Source: PALSA-505 sp963699015
GTDB lineage: Bacteria; Actinomycetota; Actinomycetes; Streptosporangiales; Streptosporangiaceae
Assembly: GCA_963699015.1 (NCBI GenBank)
Contig: CAVOSX010000002.1
Coordinates: 620,001-684,000 of the forward strand
Length of the DNA stretch: 64,000 nucleotides
Reading direction: 5' to 3'
Positions 43,321 to 54,530 of the stretch are shown here, one piece after another; position 1 is the stretch's first letter; the number at the start of each line of letters is the position of its first letter. The notes under the pieces are model-generated. The model did no database searches, had not been told where the DNA came from, and saw only the letters and a program-made list of their open reading frames with translations. Made by a program: the position numbers and the translations under genes.

Positions 43321-44025
43321 GTGACCGGGACCATGCAGTATCAGCCGCCACCGCCGCCCGCCTTCCTCTTCGACCTTGACGGCACGCTGATCGACAGCGT
43401 GTACCAGCACGTGATCGCGTGGCGGATGGCGCTGGCCGGCGTCGGCATCGACCTGTCGGTGTGGCGGGTGCACCGGCGGATCGGGATGAGCGGCGGGCTG
43501 TTCGTCTCGGCGCTGCTGCGGGAGACCGGCCGGTCGCTGTCCGGCGCGCAGATCGAGGAACTGCAGGCGGCGCACACCGCCGAGTACCTCGCCATGGCCG
43601 ACTCGGTCACCGCCCTGCCCGGCGCGGCCGAACTGCTCGCGACGCTGACCGCGCGCGGCATCGGCTGGGCCATCGCGACCAGCGGGCTGGCGGCCTCCGC
43701 GCGGCCGGCGCTGCAGCTGCTCGGGCTGCCCGACGACGCGCCCCTGGTGACCAGGGACATGGTCGAGCACGCCAAGCCCGACCCGGATCTGTTCCTGGCC
43801 GCGGCCGCGCTGCTGGGGATCGACCCGCGGGACGCGATGGTGGTCGGCGACAGCGTGTGGGACCTGCTCGCCGCCCGGCGCGCGGGGGCGCTCGGCATCG
43901 GCGTGCTGTCCGGCGGGTACGGCCGCGAGGAACTCGAGCGGGCCGGCGCGTACCGGGTGTACGCCGACCCGGCCGACCTGCTCAGCCGGATCTACGAGGT
44001 CGGGGTGCGCGGCCTGGCAGGGTAG
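43321..44025 (+). CDS. HAD-superfamily phosphatase (beta-phosphoglucomutase/Gph-like)
   Basis: A 234-aa HAD hydrolase. Motif I is FLFDLDGTLIDS, a helical cap (WRVHRRIGMSGGLFVSALLRETG) follows, motif II is IATSGLAASA, motif III Lys is VEHAKPDPDLFLAAAALLG, and motif IV is MVVGDSVWDLLAARRAG. The order and cap position are those of subfamily IA enzymes such as phosphoglycolate phosphatase and beta-phosphoglucomutase. The start is GTG 43321; ATG 43333 is an alternative. Substrate is unknown. Confidence 0.88.
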   Translation: MTGTMQYQPPPPPAFLFDLDGTLIDSVYQHVIAWRMALAGVGIDLSVWRVHRRIGMSGGLFVSALLRETGRSLSGAQIEELQAAHTAEYLAMADSVTALPGAAELLATLTARGIGWAIATSGLAASARPALQLLGLPDDAPLVTRDMVEHAKPDPDLFLAAAALLGIDPRDAMVVGDSVWDLLAARRAGALGIGVLSGGYGREELERAGAYRVYADPADLLSRIYEVGVRGLAG

Positions 44026-44055
44026 CCCGCGCCGCCAGCCCGGGCCTGGCGGCCC

Positions 44056-44095
44056 GCATGGATTCTGTTAAGAACCGCGGCCAGGCCGCATGGAT
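44056..44095 (+). promoter_or_regulatory. Direct repeat in the kdp upstream region
   Basis: GCATGGAT occurs at 44056-44063 and 44088-44095 (32 bp apart, three helical turns), each preceded by C and followed by (T/C)C. OmpR-family regulators such as KdpE bind direct repeats, so this is a candidate site. A related GTATGGGCC lies at 44099. No c-di-AMP riboswitch-like structure is recognised. Confidence 0.4.
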
Positions 44096-44197
44096 CCCGT
44101 ATGGGCCGGATTTTCCTGCCCTTTACCCATGTATCACTGACCTGTCCGGCTCCTGATGAACGGGGCCGGCCGGGTTCGGCTAAGCGTGGGAGGACCA

Positions 44198-44287
44198 GTG
44201 GAGGACTTGGCCTACATCGGCCTGACCATCCTCGTGTTCGGCGTGCTCTGGCTCATTCTCAAGGGGGTCGAGCGCTTTGAGCGCTGA
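44198..44287 (+). CDS. 29-aa single-TM peptide at the head of the kdp operon
   Basis: A short ORF with a strong GGGAGG site (44188-44193) four bases before its GTG start. The peptide (MEDLAYIGLTILVFGV...LKGVERFER) is one membrane helix flanked by acidic N- and basic C-terminal residues. Its stop lies 11 bases inside the start region of kdpF, so the two are translationally coupled. It resembles KdpF in size and topology but not in sequence, and may be a second small stabilising subunit or a leader peptide. Confidence 0.6.
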   Translation: MEDLAYIGLTILVFGVLWLILKGVERFER

Positions 44288-44366
44288 GAACTGGATCGGC
44301 CTGATCGGCGGCGTGCTCCTCACCATCTACCTGTTCGTGGCCCTCGTGCTGCCTGAGAGGTTCTGA
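44277..44366 (+). CDS. kdpF: K+-transporting ATPase small subunit KdpF
   Basis: A 29-aa hydrophobic peptide, exactly the usual KdpF size, with the typical ending LVLPERF and an N-terminal SAENWIGL. KdpF stabilises the KdpABC complex. The start is TTG 44277, an uncommon codon; no ATG or GTG lies at the expected position. It overlaps the preceding micro-ORF by 11 bases and its TGA shares a base with the kdpA ATG (TGATG), so translation of all three is coupled. Confidence 0.85.
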   Translation: MSAENWIGLIGGVLLTIYLFVALVLPERF

Positions 44367-46040
44367 TGAATAGCACCTCCGCGGGCTGGCTGCAGTTTGC
44401 CCTGCTGTTCGCGGCCCTCGCCGTCTGCTACGTGCCGCTCGGCAACTACATCGCCCACATTTTCACCACCGACAAGGACTGGCGGGTCGAGCGGGGCTTC
44501 TACAAGCTGATCGGCATCAACCGCAGCGCGGACATGAAGTGGAGCACCTACGTCCGCAGCATCCTGGCGTTCTCCGCGGTCAGCGTGCTGTTCCTGTACG
44601 GGATGGAGCGGCTGCAGCACTACCTGTTCTCGTTCGTCGGGCAGCCCATGGCGGCCGTGCCGCAGAACACGGCCTGGAACACCGCCGTCTCGTTCGTCAC
44701 CAACACCAACTGGCAGAACTACGCCGGCGAGTCGACGATGACGTACATCGTGCAGATGACCGGGCTGGTCGTGCAGCAGTTCCTGTCGGCCGCGGTCGGC
44801 CTGGCGGTCGCGATCGCGATGATCCGCGGCTTCACCAGGTCCCGGACCGACAAGCTGGGCAACTTCTGGGTGGACGTGACCCGCGGCATCCTGCGGCTGC
44901 TGCTGCCGCTGTCCATCGTGGGCGGCCTGATTCTCGTCGCCACCGGCGCGATCGACAACTTCTCCGCCTATCACACGGTGACCACGCTGTCCGGCGCGCA
45001 CCAGACGATCCCCGGCGGGCCGGTGGGCTCCTCGGAGATCATCAAGAACATGGGGAACAACGGCGGCGGCTGGTTCAACACCAACTCCGCACACCCGTTC
45101 GAGAACCCCAACGCGTTCAGCGAACATATTCGAGATCTTCACTCTGCTGCTCATCCCGTTCGCCACCCCGCGGGCGTTCGGCAAGATGGTCAAGGACAAC
45201 AGGCAGGGCTACGCGCTGGTCGCGGTCATGGTGATCATCTGGGCGGCCGCGGTGGGCGGGCTCAGCTTGTTCGAGGCACACACCGGCACCGGCGGCACCG
45301 CCACGATGCTCGCGGGCCACGCGGCGGAGGGGACGGAGACACGGTTCGGCACGCCCGGCTGCTCGTTGTTCGCCTCGTCCACCACGGTGACGTCTACCGG
45401 CGCGGTGAACTGCTTCCACGATTCGCTGACGCCGTTCGGCGGCGGCATCGCGCTGTTCGACATCGCGCTCGGCGAGATCGCACCGGGCGGTATCGGCGCG
45501 GGCATGTACGGCATCCTCATCCTGGCCATCGTCACGGTCTTCGTGGGCGGGCTGATGGTCGGCCGCACCCCGGAGTACATCGGCAAGAAGATCCGGCCGG
45601 TGGAGATGAAGTACGCGGCGCTGTACTTCCTCACCCTCCCGGTGGTCATCCTCACCGCGGCCGCGCTGTCGATCGGCACGAAGGTCGGGCAGAGCGCGAT
45701 CTTCAATCCGGGGCCGCACGGCCTGACCGAGATCGTGTACGCGTTCGCATCGGAGGCCAACAACAACGGCTCGGCGTTCGCCGGCCTGGGCACGGCCGCG
45801 ACCTGGTACCAGACGCTCGGCGGCATCGTGATGCTGCTCGGCAGGTTCGCGCCGGAGATCTTCGCCCTCGGCCTGGCCGGGTCGCTGGCTAGACAGCAGC
45901 CCGTGCCGGCGAGCGCGGGCACGCTCGATACGAGGACACCGCTGTTCGTCGGCATGGTCATCGGGGTGATCCTCGTCCTGGTCGGCCTGACCTACTTCCC
46001 CGCGCTCGCCCTGGGCCCGTTCGCCGAAGGACTGCACTGA
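44366..46040 (+). CDS. kdpA: K+-transporting ATPase subunit A (one-base frameshift)
   Basis: KdpA is the potassium-channel-like subunit of the KdpFABC pump. The first 252 codons read from ATG 44366 to FENPNAFS; an extra G at 45121-45122 then shifts the frame, and the rest continues as NIFEIFTLLLIPFATPRAFGKMVKDNRQGYA to the stop. Repaired, the protein is 557 aa, identical to the common KdpA length. Selectivity-filter-like loops are visible: NTAVSFVTNTNWQNYAGE, NNGGGWFNTNSAHPFENP, SEANNNGSAF. The single indel sits between perfectly conserved segments, so it is probably an error. Confidence 0.95.
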
Positions 46041-46041
46041 G

Positions 46042-48174
<2,133 letters not shown>

Positions 48175-48183
48175 TCTGCAACC

Positions 48184-48834
48184 ATGGACCGTCTCCCCAG
48201 CATCGTCCGGCAGCACATCGCGGGACTGCGCATGCTCCTCGTCTTCACCGTGCTCACCGGGATCATCTACCCGGTGGCCATGTGGGGAGTGGCACAGGGG
48301 CTGTTCCACCACCAGGCCAACGGCTCGCTGGTCAGCTTCCACGGGCGGGTGGTCGGCTCCAGCGCGCTCTGCCAGGAGTTCACCGACGCGAAGGGCAACC
48401 CGCTGCCGCAGTACTTCCAGCCGCGTCCGTCGGACGCGATCAACCCGGCGGCCAATCCCAAGCATGACTTCGGCTGTGACCCGACCTTCTCCTCCGCGTC
48501 CAACCTCGGGCCGAACAACCCCGCGCTCGTCCAGCTGATCAAGCAGCGGCAGAAGCAGATCGCGGCGTTCGACCACGTCAAGATCTCGCAGATCCCGGCG
48601 AACGCGGTGACCACGTCGGGCTCCGGCCTCGACCCGGGGATCTCCCCGCAGAACGCCGCCATCCAGGTGAACCGGGTCGCCGCGGCGCGGCACGTCAGCC
48701 CGGCCGCGATCAGGGCGCTGGTCAGCCGGTACACCCAGGGCCGGGTGCTCGGGTTCCTGGGCGAGCCGCAGGTGAACGTCCTGCAGCTGAACCTCGGGCT
48801 TGACCAGAAGTACCCGGTCTCCTCCGGAAGCTAA
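48184..48834 (+). CDS. kdpC: K+-transporting ATPase subunit C
   Basis: A 216-aa protein with one N-terminal TM helix (MLLVFTVLTGIIYPVAMWGVAQGLF) and an extracytoplasmic domain. Diagnostic KdpC segments are YFQPRPSDAINPAANPKHD, ASNLGPNNPALV, PANAVTTSGSGLDPGISPQNAAIQVNRVAAAR and LGFLGEPQVNVLQLNLGL. KdpC stabilises the pump and aids potassium binding. It starts nine bases after kdpB. The ribosome-binding site is weak. Confidence 0.95.
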   Translation: MDRLPSIVRQHIAGLRMLLVFTVLTGIIYPVAMWGVAQGLFHHQANGSLVSFHGRVVGSSALCQEFTDAKGNPLPQYFQPRPSDAINPAANPKHDFGCDPTFSSASNLGPNNPALVQLIKQRQKQIAAFDHVKISQIPANAVTTSGSGLDPGISPQNAAIQVNRVAAARHVSPAAIRALVSRYTQGRVLGFLGEPQVNVLQLNLGLDQKYPVSSGS

Positions 48835-48859
48835 GCAGCAGCTGATGGAGGAAGCGGCA

Positions 48860-49606
48860 GTGCACGGGCCGGGCCACCCCCCCGCCCGGCCCGTGCACGC
48901 CGCGTCGCACCCGCAGCGGGTGCTGATCGTCGAAGACGAGCCGGCCCTGCTGCGGGCGCTGCGTATCAACCTGCGTGCCCGCGGATACGAGGTCACCACC
49001 GCGACGACCGGCCGCGCGGCGCTGGCCGAGGCGGCCCGGCGCCCCCCGGACGCGGTGCTGCTCGACCTGGGCCTGCCCGATGTCGACGGCACCGGCGTGA
49101 TCGAAGAACTGCGCACCTGGTCCCGGGCCCCGGTCATCGTGCTGTCCGGGAGGACCGGATCCGGGGACAAGATCGGGGCGCTGGACGCCGGCGCCAACGA
49201 CTACGTGACCAAGCCGTTCGACATCGAGGAGTTGCTGGCCCGGCTGCGGTCCGCGCTGCGCCGCGACGATCCGCTCGGGGCGGCGGACATCAGGCTGGGC
49301 GCGTGGCGGATCGACCTGACCGCGTACCGGGCCACCAGGAACGGTGACGAGTCGCAGACCGCGCGGCTGACCCCCACCGAGTGGCGGCTGCTCGAGATCC
49401 TGCTGCGCCACCCCGGGCAGCTGGTGCCCGCCGGCCGGCTGCTCACCGCGGTGTGGGGGCCCGGTTACGAGCAGAACACCAACTACCTGCGCTTTCACAT
49501 GGCCAAGCTGCGGCGCAAGCTGGAGGAGGATCCGTCCCGGCCGGCGTATCTGCTGACCGAACCCGGCATGGGGTACCGCTACCAGCCGGGGAAGCAGGCA
49601 GACTAG
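48860..49606 (+). CDS. kdpE: KdpE-like response regulator (first copy)
   Basis: An OmpR-family regulator of 248 aa. The receiver has VEDEP, Asp69 in AVLLDLGLPDVDG, IVLSGR and VTKPF; the winged helix has LTPTEWRLLEILLRHPGQLV, NTNYLRFHMAKLRRKLE and EPGMGYRYQP, the KdpE pattern. I start at GTG 48860, eight bases after GGAGGA; ATG 48845 in the same frame has no such site. It lies between kdpC and kdpD, and a second KdpE-like gene follows kdpD. Confidence 0.9.
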   Translation: MHGPGHPPARPVHAASHPQRVLIVEDEPALLRALRINLRARGYEVTTATTGRAALAEAARRPPDAVLLDLGLPDVDGTGVIEELRTWSRAPVIVLSGRTGSGDKIGALDAGANDYVTKPFDIEELLARLRSALRRDDPLGAADIRLGAWRIDLTAYRATRNGDESQTARLTPTEWRLLEILLRHPGQLVPAGRLLTAVWGPGYEQNTNYLRFHMAKLRRKLEEDPSRPAYLLTEPGMGYRYQPGKQAD

Positions 49607-49624
49607 TGCTGAGTTGATGAGAGC

Positions 49625-52408
49625 ATGAACGACACTGGCGGCCGCGGGCAGATCGAGCCGGAGCGACTGGCTGAGCAGCCCGCGCCCGGGGGGCGCGGGC
49701 AGTTGCGCGTCTACCTCGGCTGCGCGGCCGGGGTCGGCAAGACCTACGCGATGCTCTGCGAGGGCCACCGGCGGGCCGAGCGCGGCGCCGACGTGGTGCT
49801 GGCCTTCGCCGAGACGCACGGGCGGCCGCAAACGGCCGCGCTGCTGGCGGGCCTGGAGATCGTGCCGCGGATCACCATCCCCTACCGCGGCACCGCGTTC
49901 GAGGAGATGGACCTCGACGCCGTGCTCGCCCGCAACCCGCAGATCGCCATGGTCGACGAGCTGGCGCACACCAACGTGCCGGGCAGCCGCAACGCCAAGC
50001 GCTGGCAAGACGTCGAGGAGCTGCTGAACGCGGGCATCGACGTCATCAGCAACGTGAACGTGCAGCACCTGGAATCGCTCAACGACGTGGTCGGGAAGAT
50101 CACCGGCGTGCCGCAGCGGGAAACCGTTCCCGACGCCGCGGTCCGCGCGGCCGACCAGGTCGAGCTGGTGGACATGACGCCGGAGGCGCTGCGGCGGCGG
50201 ATGGCGCACGGGAACATCTACCCGCCGGAGAAGATCGACGCCGCGCTGAACAACTACTTCAGGCCCGGCAACCTGGCCGCGCTGCGCGAGCTGGCGCTGC
50301 TCTGGCTGGCCGACAAGGTCGACGAGGGCCTGCAGCGTTACCGCGCCGCGCACGGCATTCACGACACCTGGGAGGCGCGGGAGCGCGTGGTCGTCGCGCT
50401 CACCGGGGGGCCGGAGGGGGATACGCTGATCAGGCGCGCGGCCAGGATCGCGGCCCGCAGCGCCGGCGGCGACCTGCTGACCGTGCACGTCACCAGGGCC
50501 GACGGCCTGACCGGTGCCGACCCGGCCGCGCTGGCCGAACAGCGCCGCCTGGCCGAGTCCCTCGGCGGCACCTACCACCAGGTGGTCGGCGACAACATTT
50601 CCCAGGCCCTGCTGGAGTTCGCCAAGGCGGAGAACGCCACCCAGCTCGTGCTCGGCGCCAGCCGACGGTCCTGGCCGCTCGCCCTGCTCACCGGCCCGGG
50701 CATCGGGGCCAGGACGATCCGGGGCTCCGGCGACATCGACGTGCACATCGTGACCCACTCGCAGATGGGCCGCGGCCGCGGGCTGCCGCAGGCGCACGGC
50801 GGCGGCATCACGCTACGCCGCAGGATCGCCGGCTACCTGCTCGCGGCCGCGCTGCTGCCGCTGCTGACCATCGTGCTGGCCGGCCTGCGCGGCAGCCTCA
50901 ACCTCACCACCGACGTGCTGGCGTTCTTCGTCGCGGTCATCGTGGTCGCGCTGACCGGCGGGTTCGTTCCCGCGGTGCTCGAGGCGATCGCCGGATCGCT
51001 GCTGCTCAACTACTACTTCACGCCGCCCATCCATCAGTTCACGATCGCCGAGGCCAACAACGTCGTGGCCCTGGTGGTATTCATCATCGTCGCGCTGCTG
51101 GTCAGCTCGGTGGTGGACACCGCGGCCCGGCGCACCAAGCAGGCCGCCCGGGCCACCGCGGAGTCCGAGCTGCTGGTCACCACGGCCGGCAGCGTGCTGC
51201 GCGGCCAGCGGGCGGTGAACGCGGTGCTGGACCGGGTCCACGAGGCGTTCGGCATGGAGTCGGTCACCCTGCTCGAGTCCACCTCGGTGTCCAGCGGCGC
51301 CGCCCGGGGCCCGGTCGCGGGGTGGACCGTGGTGGCCAGCTCCGGCGGGCCGGAGGTGGCCAGCCCGGCGGAGGCCGACGTCGACGTGCCGGTGACCGAG
51401 TCGCTGACGCTCGCGCTGCGCGGCCGCACGCTGCCGGCCGCGGACCGCCGGGTGCTTGGCGCGTTCGCCGCCTACGCGGCGGTGGCGCTGGAACAGCAGC
51501 GGCTCGCCGCCGAGGCAGAGGCGGCCCGGCCGATTGCCGCCGCCGACCGGATGCGGACCGCGCTGCTGCGGGCGGTCAGCCATGACCTGCGCACCCCGCT
51601 GGCCGCGGCCAAGGCCGCGGTCACCAGCCTGCGCTCGGCGGATGTGAACTGGAACGCCGAGGACCGCGAAGAGCTGCTGGCCACCGCCGACGAGTCGCTG
51701 GAGACGCTGGCTCACCTGGTGGGCAACCTGCTCGACATGAGCAGGCTGGAGGCCGGCGTGCTGTCGGTGTTCCCCAGGCCCGTGGGCCTGGACGAGATCG
51801 TCGCGCGCTCGCTCGACGACCTGGGCCCTGCCGGGCGGGCCGTCGGCGTGGACATCTCCGACTCGGTGCCCGAGGTGGTCGCCGATCCGGGCATCCTGGA
51901 GCGGATCATCGTGAACCTGGTCAGCAACGCGCTGCGCTACTCGCCGCCCGACGACCCGCCGAAGCTCACCGCGAGCTCGGTCGGCGACCGGGTCGAGCTG
52001 CTGGTGATGGACCGCGGCCCCGGCATCCCGGAGGCCGACCGGATGCGGATCTTCGTCCCGTTCCAGCGGCTCGGCGACAACGACAACACCGCCGGCGTGG
52101 GGCTGGGCCTCGCGCTGTCCCGCGGCTTCGCCGAGGCGATGGGGGGATCGCTCGACCCCGAGGAGACGCCGGGCGGCGGGCTGACCATGATCTTGTCCCT
52201 GCCGGCCGGCGAATCGGGTTCGCCCGACGGCGAGGGCGATCCGGGCCGGCGCGAGCGCGAGGCCGATCCGGGCCGGCGCGAGCGCGAGACGGACCCCGGC
52301 CGGCGGGGGCGCGAAGCCGATCCGGGCCGGGCCGGGCGCGAGACGGACCCCGGCCGGCCCGGGCGCGAGACGATGCCGGCGGCCGAGGCTCACCGCGGGA
52401 CCGAATGA
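49625..52408 (+). CDS. kdpD: Osmosensitive K+ channel sensor kinase KdpD
   Basis: A 927-aa sensor kinase. Residues about 25-235 are the KdpD domain with Walker A GCAAGVGKTYAM and Walker-B-like IAMVDELAHTN; about 255-375 is a universal-stress (UspA-like) domain; then four TM helices (about 400-500: LLAAALLPLLTIVLAGL, LAFFVAVIVVALTGGFVPAVL, VVALVVFIIVALLVSSVV); a GAF-like domain; the H-box RAVSHDLRTPLAAAK with His653; N- and G-boxes NLVSNALRYS, DRGPGIP, GVGLGLALS. An extra C-terminal tail carries DPGRREREA repeats. It senses low potassium or turgor and acts on KdpE. Confidence 0.95.
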   Translation: MNDTGGRGQIEPERLAEQPAPGGRGQLRVYLGCAAGVGKTYAMLCEGHRRAERGADVVLAFAETHGRPQTAALLAGLEIVPRITIPYRGTAFEEMDLDAVLARNPQIAMVDELAHTNVPGSRNAKRWQDVEELLNAGIDVISNVNVQHLESLNDVVGKITGVPQRETVPDAAVRAADQVELVDMTPEALRRRMAHGNIYPPEKIDAALNNYFRPGNLAALRELALLWLADKVDEGLQRYRAAHGIHDTWEARERVVVALTGGPEGDTLIRRAARIAARSAGGDLLTVHVTRADGLTGADPAALAEQRRLAESLGGTYHQVVGDNISQALLEFAKAENATQLVLGASRRSWPLALLTGPGIGARTIRGSGDIDVHIVTHSQMGRGRGLPQAHGGGITLRRRIAGYLLAAALLPLLTIVLAGLRGSLNLTTDVLAFFVAVIVVALTGGFVPAVLEAIAGSLLLNYYFTPPIHQFTIAEANNVVALVVFIIVALLVSSVVDTAARRTKQAARATAESELLVTTAGSVLRGQRAVNAVLDRVHEAFGMESVTLLESTSVSSGAARGPVAGWTVVASSGGPEVASPAEADVDVPVTESLTLALRGRTLPAADRRVLGAFAAYAAVALEQQRLAAEAEAARPIAAADRMRTALLRAVSHDLRTPLAAAKAAVTSLRSADVNWNAEDREELLATADESLETLAHLVGNLLDMSRLEAGVLSVFPRPVGLDEIVARSLDDLGPAGRAVGVDISDSVPEVVADPGILERIIVNLVSNALRYSPPDDPPKLTASSVGDRVELLVMDRGPGIPEADRMRIFVPFQRLGDNDNTAGVGLGLALSRGFAEAMGGSLDPEETPGGGLTMILSLPAGESGSPDGEGDPGRREREADPGRRERETDPGRRGREADPGRAGRETDPGRPGRETMPAAEAHRGTE
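52238..52372 (+). repeat. 27-bp tandem repeat in the kdpD 3' end
   Basis: Five units of 27 bases starting at 52238, 52265, 52292, 52319 and 52346, encoding DPGRREREA-like nonamers. They form the tail beyond the kinase core. The first two units are almost identical, pointing to recent duplication. Confidence 0.9.
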
Positions 52409-53132
52409 TGGCGCGCGTTCTCGTCGTCGACGACGAGCCGCAGATCGTGCGGGCGCTGCGGATCAACCTGCGCGCGCGGGAGTACGAGGTGTGCACCGCC
52501 GGTACCGGGCCCGAGGCACTCGAGGTGGCGGCGAAGTACCCGCCCGACCTGGTCGTGCTCGATCTCGGACTGCCTGGCCTGGACGGCCTCGACGTGATCC
52601 AGGGGCTGCGCGGCTGGACCAGCGCGCCCATCATCGTGCTGTCCGGGCGGGCCGACAGCACGGACAAGGTGGACGCGCTCGACGCCGGAGCCGATGACTA
52701 TGTGACGAAGCCGTTCGGGATGGAGGAACTGCTGGCCCGGATGCGCGCCGTCGCCCGGCGGGCGCCCGGGGCCGACGCGCCTCCCGGGTCCGGCTCGGCC
52801 CGCTGACCGTGGACCTGGCCGCCAAGCGGGTATCCCGGCAGTGCGCCGACGGCAGCACCGGGGAAGGCGCGGACGTTCACCTCACGCCTACCGAATGGCA
52901 CCTGCTCGAGGTGCTGCTGCGCAACCCCGGCAAGCTGCTGACCAGGCGGCAGTTGCTCAACGAGGTATGGGGGCCCGGCTACGCGGACGCCACAGGGAAC
53001 CTGCGGCTGTACATGACCCAGCTGCGCCGCAAGCTGGAGCCGGACCCGCCGCGGCCGCGCTGGCTGATCACCGAGCCGGGCATGGGATACCGCTACCAGC
53101 CGGGGCCAGACGACAAGCCGGGGTTACCCTGA
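52405..53132 (+). CDS. kdpE: KdpE-like response regulator (second copy, one-base frameshift)
   Basis: A second OmpR-family regulator following kdpD with an ATGA overlap. The receiver (VVDDEP, Asp53 in VVLDLGLPGLDG, IVLSGRA, YVTKPFGMEELLARMRAVARR) reads from ATG 52405 and then runs to a false stop at 52804; the DNA-binding domain (RLGPLTVDLAAKRVS... LTPTEWHLLEVLLRNPGKLL... GMGYRYQPG) continues in another frame. The break is near 52784-52788 (one base missing); repaired, about 242 aa. Whether this copy or the one upstream of kdpD is the cognate partner is unclear. Confidence 0.88.
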
Positions 53133-53135
53133 AGC

Positions 53136-53981
53136 ATGCGGGTGCCGGGCGCTGGGCGGCTGGCCGGCCTCAGCCCGCGCCGCCGGGTATTCGTCGTCGG
53201 CTCCACCCTGGCCGTCGCCGCGGTGGCCGCGGCGGTCGGCCTCAAGGGGGCCGGGGCGTTCGCCGGCCCGGCTCCCCGGCCCGTCCCGGCGAGCCCCGGC
53301 ACCGTGGTCCTGGTCCCCGGCTACGGCGGGAGCACCACCGGGCTGAACGTGCTCGCGGCGTGGATCCGGCGCACCGGCCGGGCGACTGAGGTAGTCAGGC
53401 TGCCTGGCAACGGCACCGGGGATCTCGCCGCCCAGGCGGTCCTCCTGAACGGCTACGTGACCCGGGCACTGCGCAGCGGGAAGGGCCCGGTCGACGTGGT
53501 CGGGTTTTCCGCCGGCGGAGTGGTCGCCCGGCTGTGGGACGCCGAGGACGGCGGGGCGCGGAAGGCGGACCGGATCATCACCCTCGGCTCGCCGCTGCAC
53601 GGCACCAGGATCGCCGCGGCAGGAAACGCCGCCGACCCGGCGGCCTGCCCGGTCGCCTGCCAGGAGCTCGTGCCTGGCAGCACGCTGCTCAGCCAGCTGA
53701 GGAGGATCCCGCTGACCCGCCAGCCCGGCTGGCTGTCGCTGTGGACCCAGAACGACCAGGTGGTCAGGCCGCCGACCTCGGCCCGGCTGGCCGGGGCGGT
53801 CAACGTCCCGCTGCAGGCGGTGTGCCCGAACGCGGTGATCGCGCACGGCCAGCTGCCGTCCGATCCGCTGGTCATCGGTATCGTGCTGAGCGAGCTGGGC
53901 CCCGGGCCGCTGAGCACGCCCCGCGCCGCGGACTGCTCGATGCTGCGGGCGCTCGGCAGCGGGCGCGGCCTGGCGCCATGA
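53136..53981 (+). CDS. Secreted alpha/beta-hydrolase (lipase family)
   Basis: A 281-aa protein with an N-terminal signal/anchor (residues about 18-40, VFVVGSTLAVAAVAAAVGL) and a lipase core. The oxyanion strand is VVLVPGYGGS; the nucleophile elbow is VVGFSAGG with Ser125; acid and base are probably Asp in WTQNDQVV and His in VIAHGQLPSD. Pairs of Cys (AACPVACQ, AVCPNAV, ADCSML) fit disulfides of an exported enzyme. It resembles actinobacterial extracellular lipases/esterases (EstA/LipA style). It starts three bases after kdpE2 but is not functionally related. Confidence 0.85.
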   Translation: MRVPGAGRLAGLSPRRRVFVVGSTLAVAAVAAAVGLKGAGAFAGPAPRPVPASPGTVVLVPGYGGSTTGLNVLAAWIRRTGRATEVVRLPGNGTGDLAAQAVLLNGYVTRALRSGKGPVDVVGFSAGGVVARLWDAEDGGARKADRIITLGSPLHGTRIAAAGNAADPAACPVACQELVPGSTLLSQLRRIPLTRQPGWLSLWTQNDQVVRPPTSARLAGAVNVPLQAVCPNAVIAHGQLPSDPLVIGIVLSELGPGPLSTPRAADCSMLRALGSGRGLAP

Positions 53982-54051
53982 TCCGCGGGCGCGCGGGCGG
54001 CCGGCCCGCCATAATTGAGGCGGAGGGACCCATGCGGGAGGGGAGAAGGCC

Positions 54052-54501
54052 ATGCCCGGACAGATTCCGGCCGGTGATATTCATCACCTCCGGCTCACCG
54101 TGACCGATCTGGAGCGGAGCCGCCGGTTCTACACCAGCCTGCTCGGCTTCGAGGTGGCGGTGGAGTCGCCGCCGCCGGATGACCCGTCGGCGGCCGAGGT
54201 GTTCAAGATCCTCTTCGGCGGCGTGGTCATGATCCGCGGCAACCTGCTGCTGGGCCTGCGGCCGATGGCGGCGGGCGACGACCGCTTCGACCCGGACCGG
54301 GTCGGTCTCGATCACCTCAGCTTCGGGGTGGCCAGCCGGGCTGACCTCGACGAGGCGGTGCGGCTGTTCGATGAGCGGGGCGTGCGGCACGGCAAGATCA
54401 CCGGCCTGCCGTCGTTCGGCATCGACGTGCTTCCGTTCGAGGACCCCGATGGCGTCCAGCTCGAGCTGACCGCCCCGGCGCCGGCCGCCAGCGCCGGCTG
54501 A
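54052..54501 (+). CDS. VOC-family (glyoxalase/dioxygenase-fold) protein
   Basis: A 149-aa VOC protein with two beta-alpha-beta-beta-beta repeats: IHHLRLTVTDLERSRRFYTSLLGFEV and VGLDHLSFGVASRADLDEAVRLFDERGV, ending FEDPDGVQLELTAP. Metal ligands His (IHHLRL), His (LDHLSF) and Glu (QLELTAP) are present. The family includes glyoxalases, extradiol dioxygenases and resistance proteins; substrate is unknown. A long GGGAGGGGAGAAGG site precedes the ATG. Confidence 0.88.
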   Translation: MPGQIPAGDIHHLRLTVTDLERSRRFYTSLLGFEVAVESPPPDDPSAAEVFKILFGGVVMIRGNLLLGLRPMAAGDDRFDPDRVGLDHLSFGVASRADLDEAVRLFDERGVRHGKITGLPSFGIDVLPFEDPDGVQLELTAPAPAASAG

Positions 54502-54530
54502 CCGCCAGGCGGCCGGCTATCGTCGCGGCC

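Noticed and set aside
44026..44197. c-di-AMP (ydaO-type) riboswitch upstream of kdp
   Set aside because: No matching conserved stems or loops could be recognised by eye in the 172-base gap.
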